Shown: positions 1 through 11,578, counted from the first letter of the stretch. The stretch is DNA of 64,000 nucleotides from Coenobita brevimanus (GCA_032717465.1 CM064658.1:1362001-1426000), one strand, 5' to 3'. Translations and numbers: made by a program. Notes: generated by a model not told the origin, from the sequence alone.

Positions 1-3000
1 CTCTTGTCAGCTCAAATTCGACTTGTGAAATCTACCATCCCAAAAGAAATGAACTAAATTAACCACAGTATCCTGAATGTATGCCACGGATAATACTACT
101 CGATAATAATAAATAATAACGGTAATAAGAAATAGGCTCGGATCTGGCACATAATTTTTGATGCGTGATTCAAAGTTACAAAGTTTGAGGTGACAGAGTT
201 TAAAAAAAAAAAAAAGTCGTAAGGTAATCCCAGAACTCTGTGATGTGGTAAACTTTGTCTCTTTTGCACTTACTTAGTTACATCATCGTGTTTTTTCACG
301 TATTGGCGAAGGTTAGATACGAAAAATAGTTAGAACACTTCAATATGCAGTCAACAAAACTAGTATCGTTAAACAGAAGCTCCAATAAACTGAACCCGAG
401 TGATATTTCTCTACACCTTTCGGTACCTATGGCAATTCTAAGTAACTAAGACTTCAGAATGGTACCACATTTTCTCTGAACGGGTGATATACTAGCAAGT
501 ACTTGAAGATCCAGCAAAATATGTCAGCAACAATGGATTTCAAAACAGCTCCGTTCAGTGTTCCGGTACGTGAAGCGCAGCGGGTGACGATACTTATGTT
601 GTCGACTGCACGATCTTAGTCACTTTTACAGTCTTGAAACCCGTGGGCATACATTTGCTTTTGAAGATAACAGTTTCAGTCTTTTCCATAGCTAGTTCAA
701 TCTTTACATCATCTGTGTCGAGTAAAAAATGATGACTAAATTGGCAACATGTAAAAAAAGTAAAATGTCAAACCAAGGCACTAGATAGCTCACTCTACGT
801 CTTTTACAACTAGTGTTCATGTCTACTATATTTCTCGGTGTCTGAATCTTCTTAAATGTGGCTTTGTTATCGTAGTCGACAAGATTTTTAGAAGAAATAA
901 CTGACTGGAAAGTGCAGCGGGGAGAGATTTATTGAGGTGGCAGTGTCATTTATAACAATTCAACATCCATCATTTTTATATACATCTGCAGTTCGTGTTT
1001 CTGTCCTGTGTGGTAAAACAAGAGTATTCGGGTTAACATTACTTGCACTGAACGATGAGAAGCCTAGACTGTATTTCCTACTTATATGTAACAGATGACT
1101 GGGTTTATACTGTAATGTTATACTTCTCCTCTGTCAACATTTTATATGCAATAGAATGTGCGGGTTAACAATAGGCCTAGTTGTCCTTAAAGCTATGAAA
1201 CCTGGAATTTATTTTAATATAAACAAATGAAGGTTGAGCTGACATTACTTATTATGAATTATATAAAACTCTGAATTTATTTTAGAGAAGAGGGGGTTTT
1301 GTTTTTCACTCACACTGTACGATTCCTGTCTTTCACGGAACTGATTTTTTCCATCTCACACTGCAGGATTTCACACACACAATGCACAAACAGTTACAAT
1401 TTCACGCTGAACAAAAACTTCTGCTTCATACAAAGCAGACATATTGTACAGATAAGTTCAATAGCGCACTGAACAATTTCAAACTCACAGTGATGAATAA
1501 CAGTTTACATTGAAGAGTTTAAATTTAATATCAGGTCAGTCCAAATCCCATATTCCACACTAGCCATATTTTCAACCAATTAAGAAGAATGGTCGAAAAT
1601 GGAACAACTTTCAGAAACACAAAATTGAATCTATATTGAGTCTACAGTAAATTTTAAGGAATATTCGAGACATTAACTCATTGCACTACTAATTATTCCC
1701 TCCAAAAATAAAATCTGTATTAGGGACCTTGCAGTATACGGAGATGGCACAATTTCCGCCACTGTGGTGATTCCGTCGTCCACCGAAATCACTTAAATTA
1801 TGATTAGATGTGATCTGTATACTTCTGGATTCTAAATTATACTGGAATATCTGTATGCTTTAAACCAGCCTTATAAATCATGAGAGCCAGCCACAGAGGG
1901 ACAAACTCAAAAGTCATATTAAGGAGAAAGCCTAGAGTCGGGGGTATGAGCGTTGCGACTACGTGCTAACAGGCGAAGGGCGGTACGTAAAACACCATTC
2001 CTTCCAAAATCACAGTAAATTCAAGGTAATAACCACACACGCAAGACAGGCGGAAGTCGTCTCATCTCCGTCTATCACAAAGTCTCTAATCTAAACCAGT
2101 TCCTTGTTCAACCATTAGGCTTTCAATATATAGCAGATTATTTCACCTAATTTAAAATATATATGGACTTGAGGTGCATAAAAAGTCCCACATATATATT
2201 TATCTGCCTTGACCCCCCTCCCCCACGAAAGCTCTTGGTGCGTAATTCGTCCAAAAGATACATTATACTGCAATTTATTACTCTCATAAGAAATTACTCA
2301 TGTCATTATTATCCATCCTCATAAATCACTCTCCATGATGAGCCTACCCTCGTGAATCATATATTTATCAACTATTTTTTGACTAACGGTAAGATATGGA
2401 TATGCTCTTTATCACATAACCCACCATCGTAAACTGAATTGCTCTCATAAAGAATTATAAAGGTGAATAACCAATTAAATAGATGAATAAACATGTATAT
2501 TAAATTACGACTAAATATATTATCAGGTTAATTATAAATGGTTTAAGTAAGTAGGCAGACACAGTGGCTGCTTTATAACTGAAAAAAAAAAAAGTGCTTT
2601 AAATCAGTTAGTGGCGAATATTTAAATCAGGTCGAAACGAGCAGATAAACTAAGAAACAAAATAAAAACAAGCCTTCGTTCAGTCCACATTATTTATATT
2701 ATACGAAGAGATTCTGTTCCGTCTACCTGTATTTAAACAAGGATTTTATTTGTAAGGACTGAGAATATCCCTTTTGGTAAACGTTCCATGTGATAACCCC
2801 CATTTTCCTTTCATAACGGTTAGGAATGTGCCAAATTTTGTATACAGCAATGAAAGAAGATTTACTGTAGTTAGAGGAGCGGTGACGAACGCTTTCAAAA
2901 TTGTGCCAAATGTTTATAATGCCACAGTATTACAATATCTATATTTTTTCTCGACTCAACAGAAATTTGAATCCTTAAACTTCGGGTACAGTCACATTTT

Positions 3001-3640
3001 TCTGTATTTTCCCTCCAAAAATCTGAATCACCAACTTCATCAAGGCTCTCAAATACTTCTAACATGTATAAAAAGAATCTAGTCAAGTATGGAATCCACA
3101 AAGAAGAAAAAAAGCCACATTAGAGTTGAGATTTCAGATTTTTGGCGGGAAAATTTGAACTTCTATGATGCCAGCCGAAGAGTTGAAACGGTCGTGCCAA
3201 ACTTCAAATGTATTATAGATTTTGTGACCTTGTATGACGCTTATATGCCATTTTTTGTATAGAAGAAAGAAAAATCGTGCCAAATAATAATACTAGAACA
3301 TCATATTGACAGTTCGTTAACCTGAAGCGTAATCAAAGAGAGAAAACTATTAAACATGAGTGTGTATATATATCTTTTGTAGACAGCCATTTACAACCCG
3401 GTGATTTGTCAGAGAGAAAACTATACCAATTTTAAACAAGCTGCCTCAGGTTTGTAAGCAACAGTCCCCCCCTTAAAATAAAAAAAAAAAACAGGAAATC
3501 CACACTCCGACATCACCCTCCATCGGCTCTCGCAATCTCGGAGCACATTCTTACCCACAAGAACACAGTTATATATTCAAACGAGCCTGGGGTCTGATCT
3601 TGGAGTCTGGGTTCCAATACTATCCCGAATTTTGGCATAC
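1..3640. other. AT-rich region without recognisable gene
   Basis: I see no exon with a recognisable protein match, no RNA gene and no long repeat here. The longest open frame (2774-3082, 102 codons) has no domain, signal peptide or codon bias and overlaps an opposite frame, so I do not call it. Around 2830-3280 a short phrase built on TGTGCCAAA recurs four times (near 2828, 2903, 3194 and 3274), perhaps remnants of an old tandem or foldback repeat. Short poly-A runs occur near 211, 2581 and 3478. Confidence 0.5.
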
Positions 3641-3718
3641 AATATTTTTTTCTATCGTCGTTGGGTTAGAAAAGGTGATTTCCCCAATGGCGCGGTTTTT
3701 GAATTTTCTAGAAGTCGG

Positions 3719-3732
3719 GTTGCCATGGAGAC
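3719..3732. promoter_or_regulatory. X-box-like (RFX) site in a locally GC-rich patch
   Basis: The 14-mer GTTGCCATGGAGAC resembles the RFX-factor X-box (GTNRCC, spacer, RGYAAC), with a perfect left half and an imperfect right half. It lies in a GC-richer island (about 3650-3790) inside AT-rich DNA, which could be a small promoter or enhancer. No coding exon is recognisable next to it. The motif match is direct; function is inference. Confidence 0.25.
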
Positions 3733-3900
3733 GGTGGAGCTTTGGGCGGCCTGTGAACTGACATGCTGTTCCGTGTGTTGTTTTTCTATCACGATGACTG
3801 TAATATAGGCTTTAGGAGAGACACATGTTTGTTTGAGCAAGAATAAATTGTGGACCAGACGTGGCCGTGTTTGTTTTGACCCTGTTTGAAAGTGCGGCAA

Positions 3901-4408
3901 GCCAGACTACACTGTGGCCATTACCCTTCCCTGCGTCAATAAAAAATAAATAAAATGAATAAATAAAAATACAACTGACAAATGCAGCCTCTCTCACCAT
4001 AACACACTCTCAACATGCGCCTCACCTTCACAACACAAACACTTCTTTCGATTAAAAAAGGAAAAAAAAAAAAAAAAACTGAGTGCGCCTGGTTGAAGTG
4101 GCCAATATCCTGCAGTCCACTCTGTCACACCACCAGAAACCGCAATGTCAATAGTTGTCGCTGAGGCAGGGTATTCTTGACACGATTCTAACTCAGTCTA
4201 AATCTATTTTTGCCAATCTTCACCCCTCCCAGTTGCTCAGCATCTCTTTCATAATATTAAGACCAGAATTGTATCCCCTACTCTAAGTGCGGCCGTACCA
4301 GAGGGCAGCTTGGGGGCGGGAAGAGGGAGGAGGAGAGGGAAAAGGGTAAACACGCGGCCCACCACAAACCCATATACAGCATGATCAAACAACAGCGACT
4401 GACCCTTG
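3901..4408. other. No feature recognised
   Basis: Ordinary sequence with a short AATAAA-rich stretch and a poly-A run near 4060. I see no exon, RNA or repeat with a partner elsewhere in the window. Confidence 0.4.
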
Positions 4409-4420
4409 CGTGTGTGTGTA

Positions 4421-4511
<91 letters not shown>
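4409..4511. repeat. Compound microsatellite (GT)n(GA)n(GT)n
   Basis: A block of GT dinucleotides, then about 16 GA units, then about 20 more GT units. The 127-codon open frame across it on the minus strand is only His-Thr/Leu-Ser translation of the repeat and is not a gene. Confidence 0.95.
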
Positions 4512-4512
<1 letters not shown>

Positions 4513-4649
4513 TATATTCACATTCGGGACAAGTAATGCTTTTATAATGATATAGATATGACCGTCTTTGTATATAGATAAAAGCATAAAAAAATAATGT
4601 TTATAACTATCGTAAAGAAATGATATCCCCAATGTCCATTCTCAGTTCC

Positions 4650-5295
4650 ATATCTATCTATCAATCAATCTATCTATCTATCTATCCATCCGTCTATCGA
4701 TCTATTTATCTATTTTCACTCAACACTTTTTCGTCCATGTATCTATCGAAACAGAACTCCACATACCCCAGCTTCTTATCTATCTATATATCTATCTGTC
4801 TCAGTGTCTCTCCAGCTATCTATCTATCTATCCGTCTGTCTATCTCAATGCCTATCCAACTATCTTTCTATCTATCTATCTGTCTGTCTGTCTCAATGCC
4901 TATCCAACTATCTTTCTATCTATCTATCTGTCTGTCTGTCTCAATGCCTATCCAACTATCTATCTATTTATCTATCTATCTATCTCTCTGTCTCAATGCC
5001 TATCCAACTATCTATCTATCTGTCTGTCTGTCTGTCTCAATGCCTATCCAACTATCTATCTATCTATCAGTCTGTCTCAATGCCTATCCAACTATCTATC
5101 TGTCTGTCTCAATGCCTATCCAACTATCTATCTATCTATGTCTGTCTCAATGTCTGTCCAACACTCTATCTATCTATGTCTGTCTCAATGTCTATCCAAC
5201 TATCTATCTATCTGTCTCAATGTCTATCCAACTATCTATCTATCTATCTATCTCAATGTCTATCCAACTATCTATCTATCTATCTATCCAACGCT
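4650..5295. repeat. TATC/TGTC array with embedded ~36-bp higher-order unit
   Basis: The tract begins as TATC tetranucleotides, then becomes a mosaic. A block containing TCAATGCCTATCCAAC alternates with TATC and TGTC tetramers of variable number, giving about a dozen copies of a roughly 36-bp unit. Late units carry TCAATGTC in place of TCAATGCC. All three plus frames stay open because the unit lacks stops, so the 235, 176 and 121-codon frames are repeat artefacts. Confidence 0.95.
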
Positions 5296-5443
5296 ATTAC
5301 AATTTTCAACCACAGTTTTATCCATAACAACTAAAAGCTCCCCACACCACCAGCTCCAGCTCCTTATACAGTTTCAACCACTCCCAAGCTCCCACGCCCA
5401 CTCCCACGCTCCCTCACGCTCTCCCTCACTGAACACGCCACAC

Positions 5444-5447
<4 letters not shown>

Positions 5448-5496
<49 letters not shown>

Positions 5497-5601
5497 TGAA
5501 TAATCAGATACATAAACAGAGAAAAGGCACAAACAGAGATAGATAGATATAGATAGATAGATAGATAGATTGACAGAGAGAGAGAGAGAGAGAGAGAGAG
5601 A
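5448..5601. repeat. Compound (GA)n / (GATA)n / (GA)n microsatellite
   Basis: About 22 GA units from 5448, a short spacer, a GATA run near 5538-5570 and another GA run to 5601. It is followed by T-rich sequence. Confidence 0.93.
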
Positions 5602-5680
5602 TTCAACATGGACAACTATTTTTTTTATTTTTATTTTTTTTTCTGCGGGAGGATGAGCCCGGTTGGTCTTGAACTTGTGG

Positions 5681-5975
5681 ACTGACCTTGGGCCGAAAGG
5701 GGCTGGGAAGGGGCTGAAGAAAGGGCTATGAAAGGGTTGAGGAAAGGGCGGGAAGGGGCTAAGGAAAGGGCTGGGAAGGGGCTAAGGAAAGGGCTGGGAA
5801 GGGACTGAGGAAAGGGCTGGGAATGGGATGAGGAAAGGGCTGGAAAGTGACTGAGGAAATGAGCTGAGGAAAGGGCTGGGAAGGAACTAAGAAGGGGTTG
5901 TGGAAAGGACTAAAAGGGCTAAGTAAAGGGCTAAGAAGGGCCTGAGGAAAGGACTAGGAAGGGCCGGAGGAAAAG
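5681..5975. repeat. Purine-rich minisatellite, ~23-bp unit
   Basis: Repeated units built on GGGCTGGGAAGGGGCTAAGG plus AAA run for about 12 imperfect copies. The plus strand is G-rich with many GGG/GGGG runs. Copies diverge toward the right end. Confidence 0.9.
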
Positions 5976-6184
5976 GGTAGGAACATTTTGACCTTTAAAA
6001 ATCAATTTTAGTTTCTACCACATGGAAAATAATATACAAAAACCAGCAGACAGCAAAGAACATTCAGCTGAGCATACAAAATTCGCATTTCCATTTACAG
6101 TAACTCGCTCAAGAGACGTCTTAGTCTAACTTCAAGTCACAAACAAACGCCTAAATCCAGTTTCACTTATCCCTGTACAAAAAC

Positions 6185-6440
6185 AACACGGATTTCACCT
6201 CCGCTTCGTCTTCAGGCGCAAGAAAAGTGGACATAAACCTACACTTGACGCCAAAGCGGGACTAGTTCCTCCCGCGCACCGGTGTGAGTGAGTGGGTTGC
6301 CTTGGCCTTGATTGGTCCAGCGTCTCGCATGTTTACATTTGGGTGTGTCTTCCTCCGCACGACTCCCAGTTAGTCACTCAAGAACTTTCAGTCTCTACAA
6401 ACACTTTCCCTGCTAATATTATGGCCCGAGAGGACTTATA
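6185..6440 (+). promoter_or_regulatory. Possible promoter / 5' exon region
   Basis: A GC-richer stretch between repeats holds an E2F-like GCCAAAGCGGGA (about 6251), a CCTCCCGCGC patch, a CCAAT-box core ATTGG (about 6311) and CAGT-type initiator-like sites (6366-6392). An ATG at 6421 opens only a six-codon frame ending just before a GT. This would suit an untranslated first exon, but no downstream coding exon can be tied to it. Confidence 0.2.
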
Positions 6441-6774
6441 GGTATTAGAATTTAGAGAACATAGAGAGATAATTAAAGTTAAATGAGAACAGGAAGGAAG
6501 GAAGAGGTAATGAAAGGGTGTGGTCGGCATTCTCCATGGCCAGGTTTCAGGGCCATACCGAGCAGGATACCTCTTGCCCTGAGGAGCTGTGAGGAGGGCC
6601 CCAGGCAAGAGATTGGGAACTCGGTATGACATATTATGACAAATTTCAGAAACTATCCAAATAAATTTCAGAAACCATCCAGCTATTCCTCATCCAATCG
6701 GGAGGGTGGGGTGGGGAGACAGGAACCCGTGGCTAGCGTATAGTGTCCAGACGGCTAAGGTGAAGGTGGCTATA

Positions 6775-7146
6775 CTCTTTTCACTTTAACTTGGCCTAAA
6801 ATTGCCATCTCTCCACAGTGAATGCTCAGCTGTAACGAGAGATTAACACCAAGGCCAATAAGACTAGAATACGATGCTAGTCACAAAGAAGTGCTATGGA
6901 AAAATGTAAAGCCACAGCATTGTTTTTCTGTCATGCTCAATTATGCCAAGAGGCTAACATTAGAATACGATGCTAGTCACAAGGAAGTGCCAATGAAAAA
7001 CGTAAAGCCGCATCTTTTTTTTTTTTTTTTTAAGTCACGAAGAAGTGCTATGGAAAAATGCAAAAAGCCACATTCTCTTCTGCCTCCGACCTGCGTGAAA
7101 AAAGCTACAAAGGGAAGAAAATCCGGGCTAAATTAAGGTGAAAGAA
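6775..7146 (+). mobile_element. MITE-like repeat, family 1 (CTTAACTTGGCC ends), internally duplicated
   Basis: The left end CTTTTCACTTTAACTTGGCC and the inverted right end near 7125-7146 (GGGCTAAATTAAGGTGAAAG) form imperfect terminal inverted repeats of about 20 bp. The interior contains a block around GATGCTAGTCAC plus GAAGAAGTGC repeated three times (6875, 6970, 7033), interrupted by an 18-nt T run. Related copies lie near 8321-8628, 13043, 20915, 26920, 28150, 36476 and 53083. The short frame at 6822-7136 is repeat sequence. Confidence 0.7.
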
Positions 7147-7618
7147 GTACAGTCAGTCTTCCCTGAGTAGCATTATGTGAGACACCAACCCCATGTCTCA
7201 CCACTGTATCACCAGGCGTCCTTTAGTTAGTGCCACTGTTACCACCCAGCGAAGGAAATGATTTCGTGGAGTGCAGGGACCATTTAGCTTGTCAGTCAGT
7301 GTACAGCAGTGTCTCCTGACCTCTTTCGGCAGCTCACATTTTGGATATCTCGGCCACGCATGACGTCACACGGATTAATTTCAGCGGTAATATATCCAGG
7401 TAAGTACAGGTGATGGCAGAGTAATTTATCGGTAATATAACACTACCTATCTATTTCTATCTATAGCCCCATGCTCTAATCCCGCAAATGTGGCCGCAGA
7501 CAAAACGCCTCCAAGTTGCTTTGTCTCCCACCATTTGATTGCCCTCCCCCAACTCACGCCCCCTCCCTCATATAACTCTCAACACGCTTACCTTAAATTT
7601 TAATATTATGACAGCCCG
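7147..7618. other. Unique sequence with a palindromic CRE
   Basis: No exon is recognised. A perfect cAMP-response element TGACGTCA lies at 7361-7368, but without an adjacent transcription unit its meaning is unknown. Confidence 0.3.

Positions 7619-7714
<96 letters not shown>
7619..7714. repeat. (AC)n microsatellite, about 47 units
   Basis: An uninterrupted AC run. The frames through it are poly-His-Thr or poly-Cys-Val artefacts. Confidence 0.98.
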
Positions 7715-8060
7715 GCAAAAGTGGTGGACGCAGGGGTTAAAGAACAACTGGTGCGGAGTCACGTGTGGGTAGCGCTACATCGAGTGTGCGGATGGTAAGC
7801 ACCCCAATTACCACAGTCATTAAAAGAAAAAAAAAAGCCTGTAGTGGATCTAGACCAGCGTAATACCATTTTCTTTAAACAACCAGGAACTAAAACAGGA
7901 TCTTGACGGGGAAGCATCATTTCCTTGTCGTTGTTTTCTTCCTTCCTTTATTTGTTTTGTTCCTGGTTCTATTGGGGTTCTTATTGTTTTGTTTTTGTGT
8001 TTATTTTAGTAGAGAGGACAGAAATAGTAAGTGCCATGCTGGAGACACGCAGCTTTGGAT
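7715..8060. other. No feature recognised
   Basis: T-rich sequence around 7915-8010 gives hydrophobic-looking open frames (for example 7903-8328), but they run into CT repeats and have no splice context, so they are not called. Confidence 0.35.
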
Positions 8061-8282
8061 TCTCTCTCTCTCTCCCACACAGCATCCCACCCACACATTC
8101 ACATCCTGTTCGGTCCAGACAATTATTCCCTCTCTCTCTCTCTCTCTCTCTGGGCGTGGTGTTGCGTTGAGGGCGTGGCGGCGCTGGTGCAAGGTCGCTG
8201 GGTGCCTGGGGGTGAGGGTGGGTGAGGAGGGAAGGGAGGAAGGGGTAGACCCGGTAGTGAGGCGTCCTGTCCCACCCATCCT

Positions 8283-8322
<40 letters not shown>
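8061..8322. repeat. Interrupted (CT)n microsatellites
   Basis: CT runs at about 8061-8075, 8131-8152 and 8287-8322 flank a G-rich stretch at 8155-8270. Open frames here are Leu-Ser or Glu-Arg repeat translation. Confidence 0.9.
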
Positions 8323-8323
<1 letters not shown>

Positions 8324-8628
8324 TTTGAAGCCTATATCCCTTCCACTGCACTTCTTCGTGACTAGCACTATATTCGAGTATTAATATCTTGTTATAGCTC
8401 GATATTCAAGATGGTGAGATAGCATTTTTAAAGAAATATTCCGTCTACTTCAACTTGGCCTAAATTTGTCATCTCTCCGTCTGTAACAATAGATTAACAG
8501 TAGAATATGATGCTAGTCACGAAGAAGTGCTATGGAACGAATGTATGGCTGTGGTTTTAGTCTGCCACTGAAGTACGTGAAATAAGCTGCAAATGGACGA
8601 AAATCTAGGCCAAGTTAAGATGCAAGAA
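8323..8628. mobile_element. Two adjacent copies of MITE-like family 1
   Basis: Positions 8341-8425 hold the family core reversed (CACTTCTTCGTGACTAGCAC, then TTCAAGATGGTGAGA). Positions 8449-8628 hold it forward, starting TTCAACTTGGCC and ending near GGCCAAGTTAAG. The pair is therefore head-to-head and could be one nested insertion. Confidence 0.6.
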
Positions 8629-8799
8629 CTGTAGTTAAAGGGAAGGGTATAGTTAATAGTGGTTGAGATTGTGCAACGGGGGTGTAGAGTGGTTGTTGCA
8701 GAGGACGGTGGGTATGCAACAAGGTCTCTGTGGTGGTGCAAGGGTGTGGTGGGATGGAATGGCAGAGTGAGAAACAAAAGTTGACTTATTCTTCCACTG

Positions 8800-9101
8800 C
8801 GTCTACCTTCACTTTCCTTCCTGATGCAGTATATCAAAGAGAACCATCTATGGCTAGGGAAAATATATCAAGCCTCTTTCAGCTCAGGAGTATTAACCGG
8901 AGGAGGAAAGTGAGAAGCAGAAGAAGTGTAATATTAGGGCAGACAAACATACCAAGCCTCTCTCAGCTTTGGAATATTAGTCAGAAGAGGAAAGTGAGAA
9001 GCAGAAGTGAAATATTAGAACAGGAAAACATACCAAGCATATCTAAGCTTAGGAATATTAGTCAGCAGAGGAAGGGAGGAGCAGCAGAAGTGAAATATTA
9101 G
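8800..9101 (+). repeat. ~81-bp tandem repeat, three copies
   Basis: Units with cores CTTTCAGCTCAGGAGTATTA, CTCTCAGCTTTGGAATATTA and ATCTAAGCTTAGGAATATTA recur about every 81 bp. Each is followed by an AGAGGAAAGTGAGAAGCAG-like segment. The phase keeps a plus frame open (8730-9101), so it resembles a 27-residue protein repeat. A related sequence lies reversed at about 41850-41960 in a MAGT1 intron, so this is an interspersed repeat rather than a gene. Confidence 0.75.
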
Positions 9102-9110
9102 ACCAACTTT

Positions 9111-9600
9111 CGTCCCTAACTCTTCATGGATGAGGCAAATCAAAGGAAGGGGGTTGGGAAGGGAGAGGCAAAAACCTCTATTATTTCTTTACATATTACC
9201 AAAACACTTGATAGAAAAATAAAAATGTTCCACGTCTCTACCTAGTTTCAAATTTTGTCACGTAAGGAGGAATAAAGCCTAACTATTTCCTATCCTCTTT
9301 TTTTTATTATTTTTTTATTATTAAGGGGGCCTGCTTACTCCTTTGCGTCCTCAGTTTTAACAGTAGATTTTTGGGAGACGAATTGGGGGGTGGGGGGATC
9401 TAAGGGTAGAGTGAGGGGGAGAGGGGTATGGTGGGGGCTGGTGGGGGAAGCTACATACACAAATCCTGCTGCACATCATCACGATAAACACCGAAACACT
9501 GACCGATAAACACCGAAACACAGTAATAAGGCCTTCAGAATCCAAACACACTTTTCTGAATAATACGTAAGAGTTTCATGAGCGTTCGACTGAAATGTGG
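9111..9600. other. No gene; short G-rich stretch
   Basis: Only a T-rich run near 9298 and a G-rich stretch at 9385-9450 with several GGGG runs stand out. A 23-bp phrase containing CGATAAACACCGAAACAC is duplicated at about 9481-9521. Confidence 0.4.
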
Positions 9601-9604
9601 AACG

Positions 9605-10610
9605 ACATTTCAACCGCAACTATAAAGGGTTGGGATGGATGAATGTGAGAGAGAAGTAGGATAGGCGTGTGGTGGGGTGATGTGGAGTGGTGCTGTGGTG
9701 TGAGTAGAGCGGGGGAAGAGTTTGGTGGGGTGTAAGTGGAGTGAGGGAAGAGTGCGGTGAGGTGTAAGTGGGGTGGGGCAAATGTGTGGTGGGGTGTAAG
9801 TGGAGTGGGGGAAGAGTGTGGTGAGGTGTAAGTGGAGTGGGGGAGGACTGTGGTGGGGTGTAAGTGGAGTGAGGGAAGAGTGTGGTGGGGTGTAAGTGGA
9901 GAGGGGGAAGAGTGTGGTGGGGTGTAAGTGGAGTGAGGGAAGAGTGTGGTTGGGTGGGATAAAGCAAGAGTGGGGTTGGAATAATTTTAAGAGCAAGGTG
10001 TTAGAATCAAAGAAAGGCATTGAGTGGAATGGGACAGGGACTGGGATGTGTTGGGTGGGATGGGATAAATGCAGGGATGAGTGGGATGGGATGGTACAAA
10101 GGCAGGGTGGGTTAAAAGGATGGGTTGGAAAGAATCTGAGGGCAGGACTGGGTGGGATGGATAGGTTGGGTGAGGATGGGTAAGGGTGGGTGGGGAGTGA
10201 TGGGTGGGGTAGGACGGAACAAAGGCGGAGTGACTTCAACGAGTGGGTCGGTAAGAATCTAAGGATGAGGCTGGGTGGGTTGGTAAGGGGGTGGGTTTGG
10301 GTAGGGTGGGTGGGGTTAGGTGGGGTGGGGTAGAAGAGAGCAGGGTAGTGACTCAGACTCAGAGGGATAGTTTGGGAAGAATCTAAGGAGGGGGGATGGG
10401 TGGGGCTGGGAGGAAGATGGGTGGGGTGGGGTGGAAGATGGGTGTGGCATGCAGGTAGAAGAGAGCAAGGTTGTGACTCAAAGGGATGGTTTGGGAAAAA
10501 TTTAAGGAGGGGGGTGGGTGGGGTGGGGTGGAAGATGGGTGGGGTGGGGAAGGAGATGGGTAGGATGGGGTGGAAGATGGGTGTGGCGTGGAGGTAACCT
10601 TGAGGCAGGA
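9605..10610. repeat. GT/G-rich minisatellite block
   Basis: From about 9705 to 9960 a 32-bp unit (GTAAGTGGAGTGAGGGAAGA followed by GTGTGGTGGGGT) repeats about eight times. It then grades into GGGTGGGATGGG-type repeats to about 10610, with two longer similar blocks around 10320-10590. The plus strand is strongly G-rich, so quadruplex structure is plausible. The 393-codon Pro/Thr/His-rich frame on the minus strand (9610-10791) is the translation of this block. Confidence 0.9.
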
Positions 10611-10829
10611 CAGGTGAGAAGACAGGTAGGTAACGGGCCACTCTGCTCCTCCTCTTGCTAATTACAGGTGAAGGTGGAGATGGGGGTGAGGGAAGGGGTG
10701 GTGGGGGAGGGTACTGTTCCTTCCCCTGCTTGCTATGCCCCCCCCCTCCCTCCCTCTCTTTCTCCCTCCTCACCCCAACTCTCCCTCTCACCGCTGCTTA
10801 ATATGTCACACTCTCTCACACTCTCACTT

Positions 10830-10831
<2 letters not shown>

Positions 10832-10873
<42 letters not shown>
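10832..10873. repeat. (CT)n microsatellite
   Basis: About 20 uninterrupted CT units following a C-rich stretch (10735-10830). Confidence 0.95.
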
Positions 10874-10876
<3 letters not shown>

Positions 10877-11013
10877 AATACACGGTCAGCGCACAGAAAT
10901 AAGAGTGGTGAGCGAGGGAGTGGTCAGGATGGGCGGTGAGTGTCGGCAAGCGGTGGACTTTAGGCTGAAAAATTATATCCAGTAAAAATGATTGTAGTAG
11001 GATTGGTGATTTG

Positions 11014-11067
11014 AGTGCAGTGAAGGATTTGAGTGCGGTGAAGGATTTGAGTGCGGTGAAGGATTGT
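11014..11067. repeat. 18-bp tandem repeat, three copies
   Basis: GATTTGAGTGCGGTGAAG repeats three times with one substitution (GCA for GCG in the first copy). It is short and local. Confidence 0.85.
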
Positions 11068-11133
11068 TTATAAATATCCTCCAAGACTGATTGAGGAAGA
11101 ATGAACGTGGGGGAAGAGCTGGGGGAAATATTT

Positions 11134-11134
<1 letters not shown>

Positions 11135-11164
<30 letters not shown>

Positions 11165-11530
11165 CGTTACCTCCAATGTCTATGTTCACAGGGTATACTC
11201 CTCTCTTGCCCCACCACCCACCACCATACCACCCTCCACCCTCCATCCATCCCATCCACGGAAAAGACAGCAGGATGGCTCACTCGTCCTTCCCTCCCCC
11301 TCCCTTCCCTTCTCTTCCCTCCCTTCCATACCCTTCCCTTCCCTCCCCTTCCATCCCCTTCCTTCCCTTCCCTCCCCACCCTCCCCTCAGGTACCATCCC
11401 GACCTTGGATAGGGAGAAGGGAGGGGATAGGGGAGGGAGATGAGAGGGTGGGGAGGGGGAGGAAAAGGGAGGAAGAAATCTGTATAAATGGGAAATAAAG
11501 ATGGAACAATAATGCTGGAGGAGGAGGAAT

Positions 11531-11578
<48 letters not shown>

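Noticed and set aside
2774..3082. 102-codon open frame in the AT-rich left end
   Set aside because: No domain, no splice or promoter support, and an overlapping opposite frame; likely chance.
4620..5503. Ser/Ile/Tyr/Leu-rich open frames
   Set aside because: All three frames are open across the TATC array; pure repeat translation.
9610..10791. 393-codon minus-strand open frame, Pro/Thr/His-rich
   Set aside because: It is translation of the GT-rich minisatellite, with a repetitive 32-bp period and no start context.
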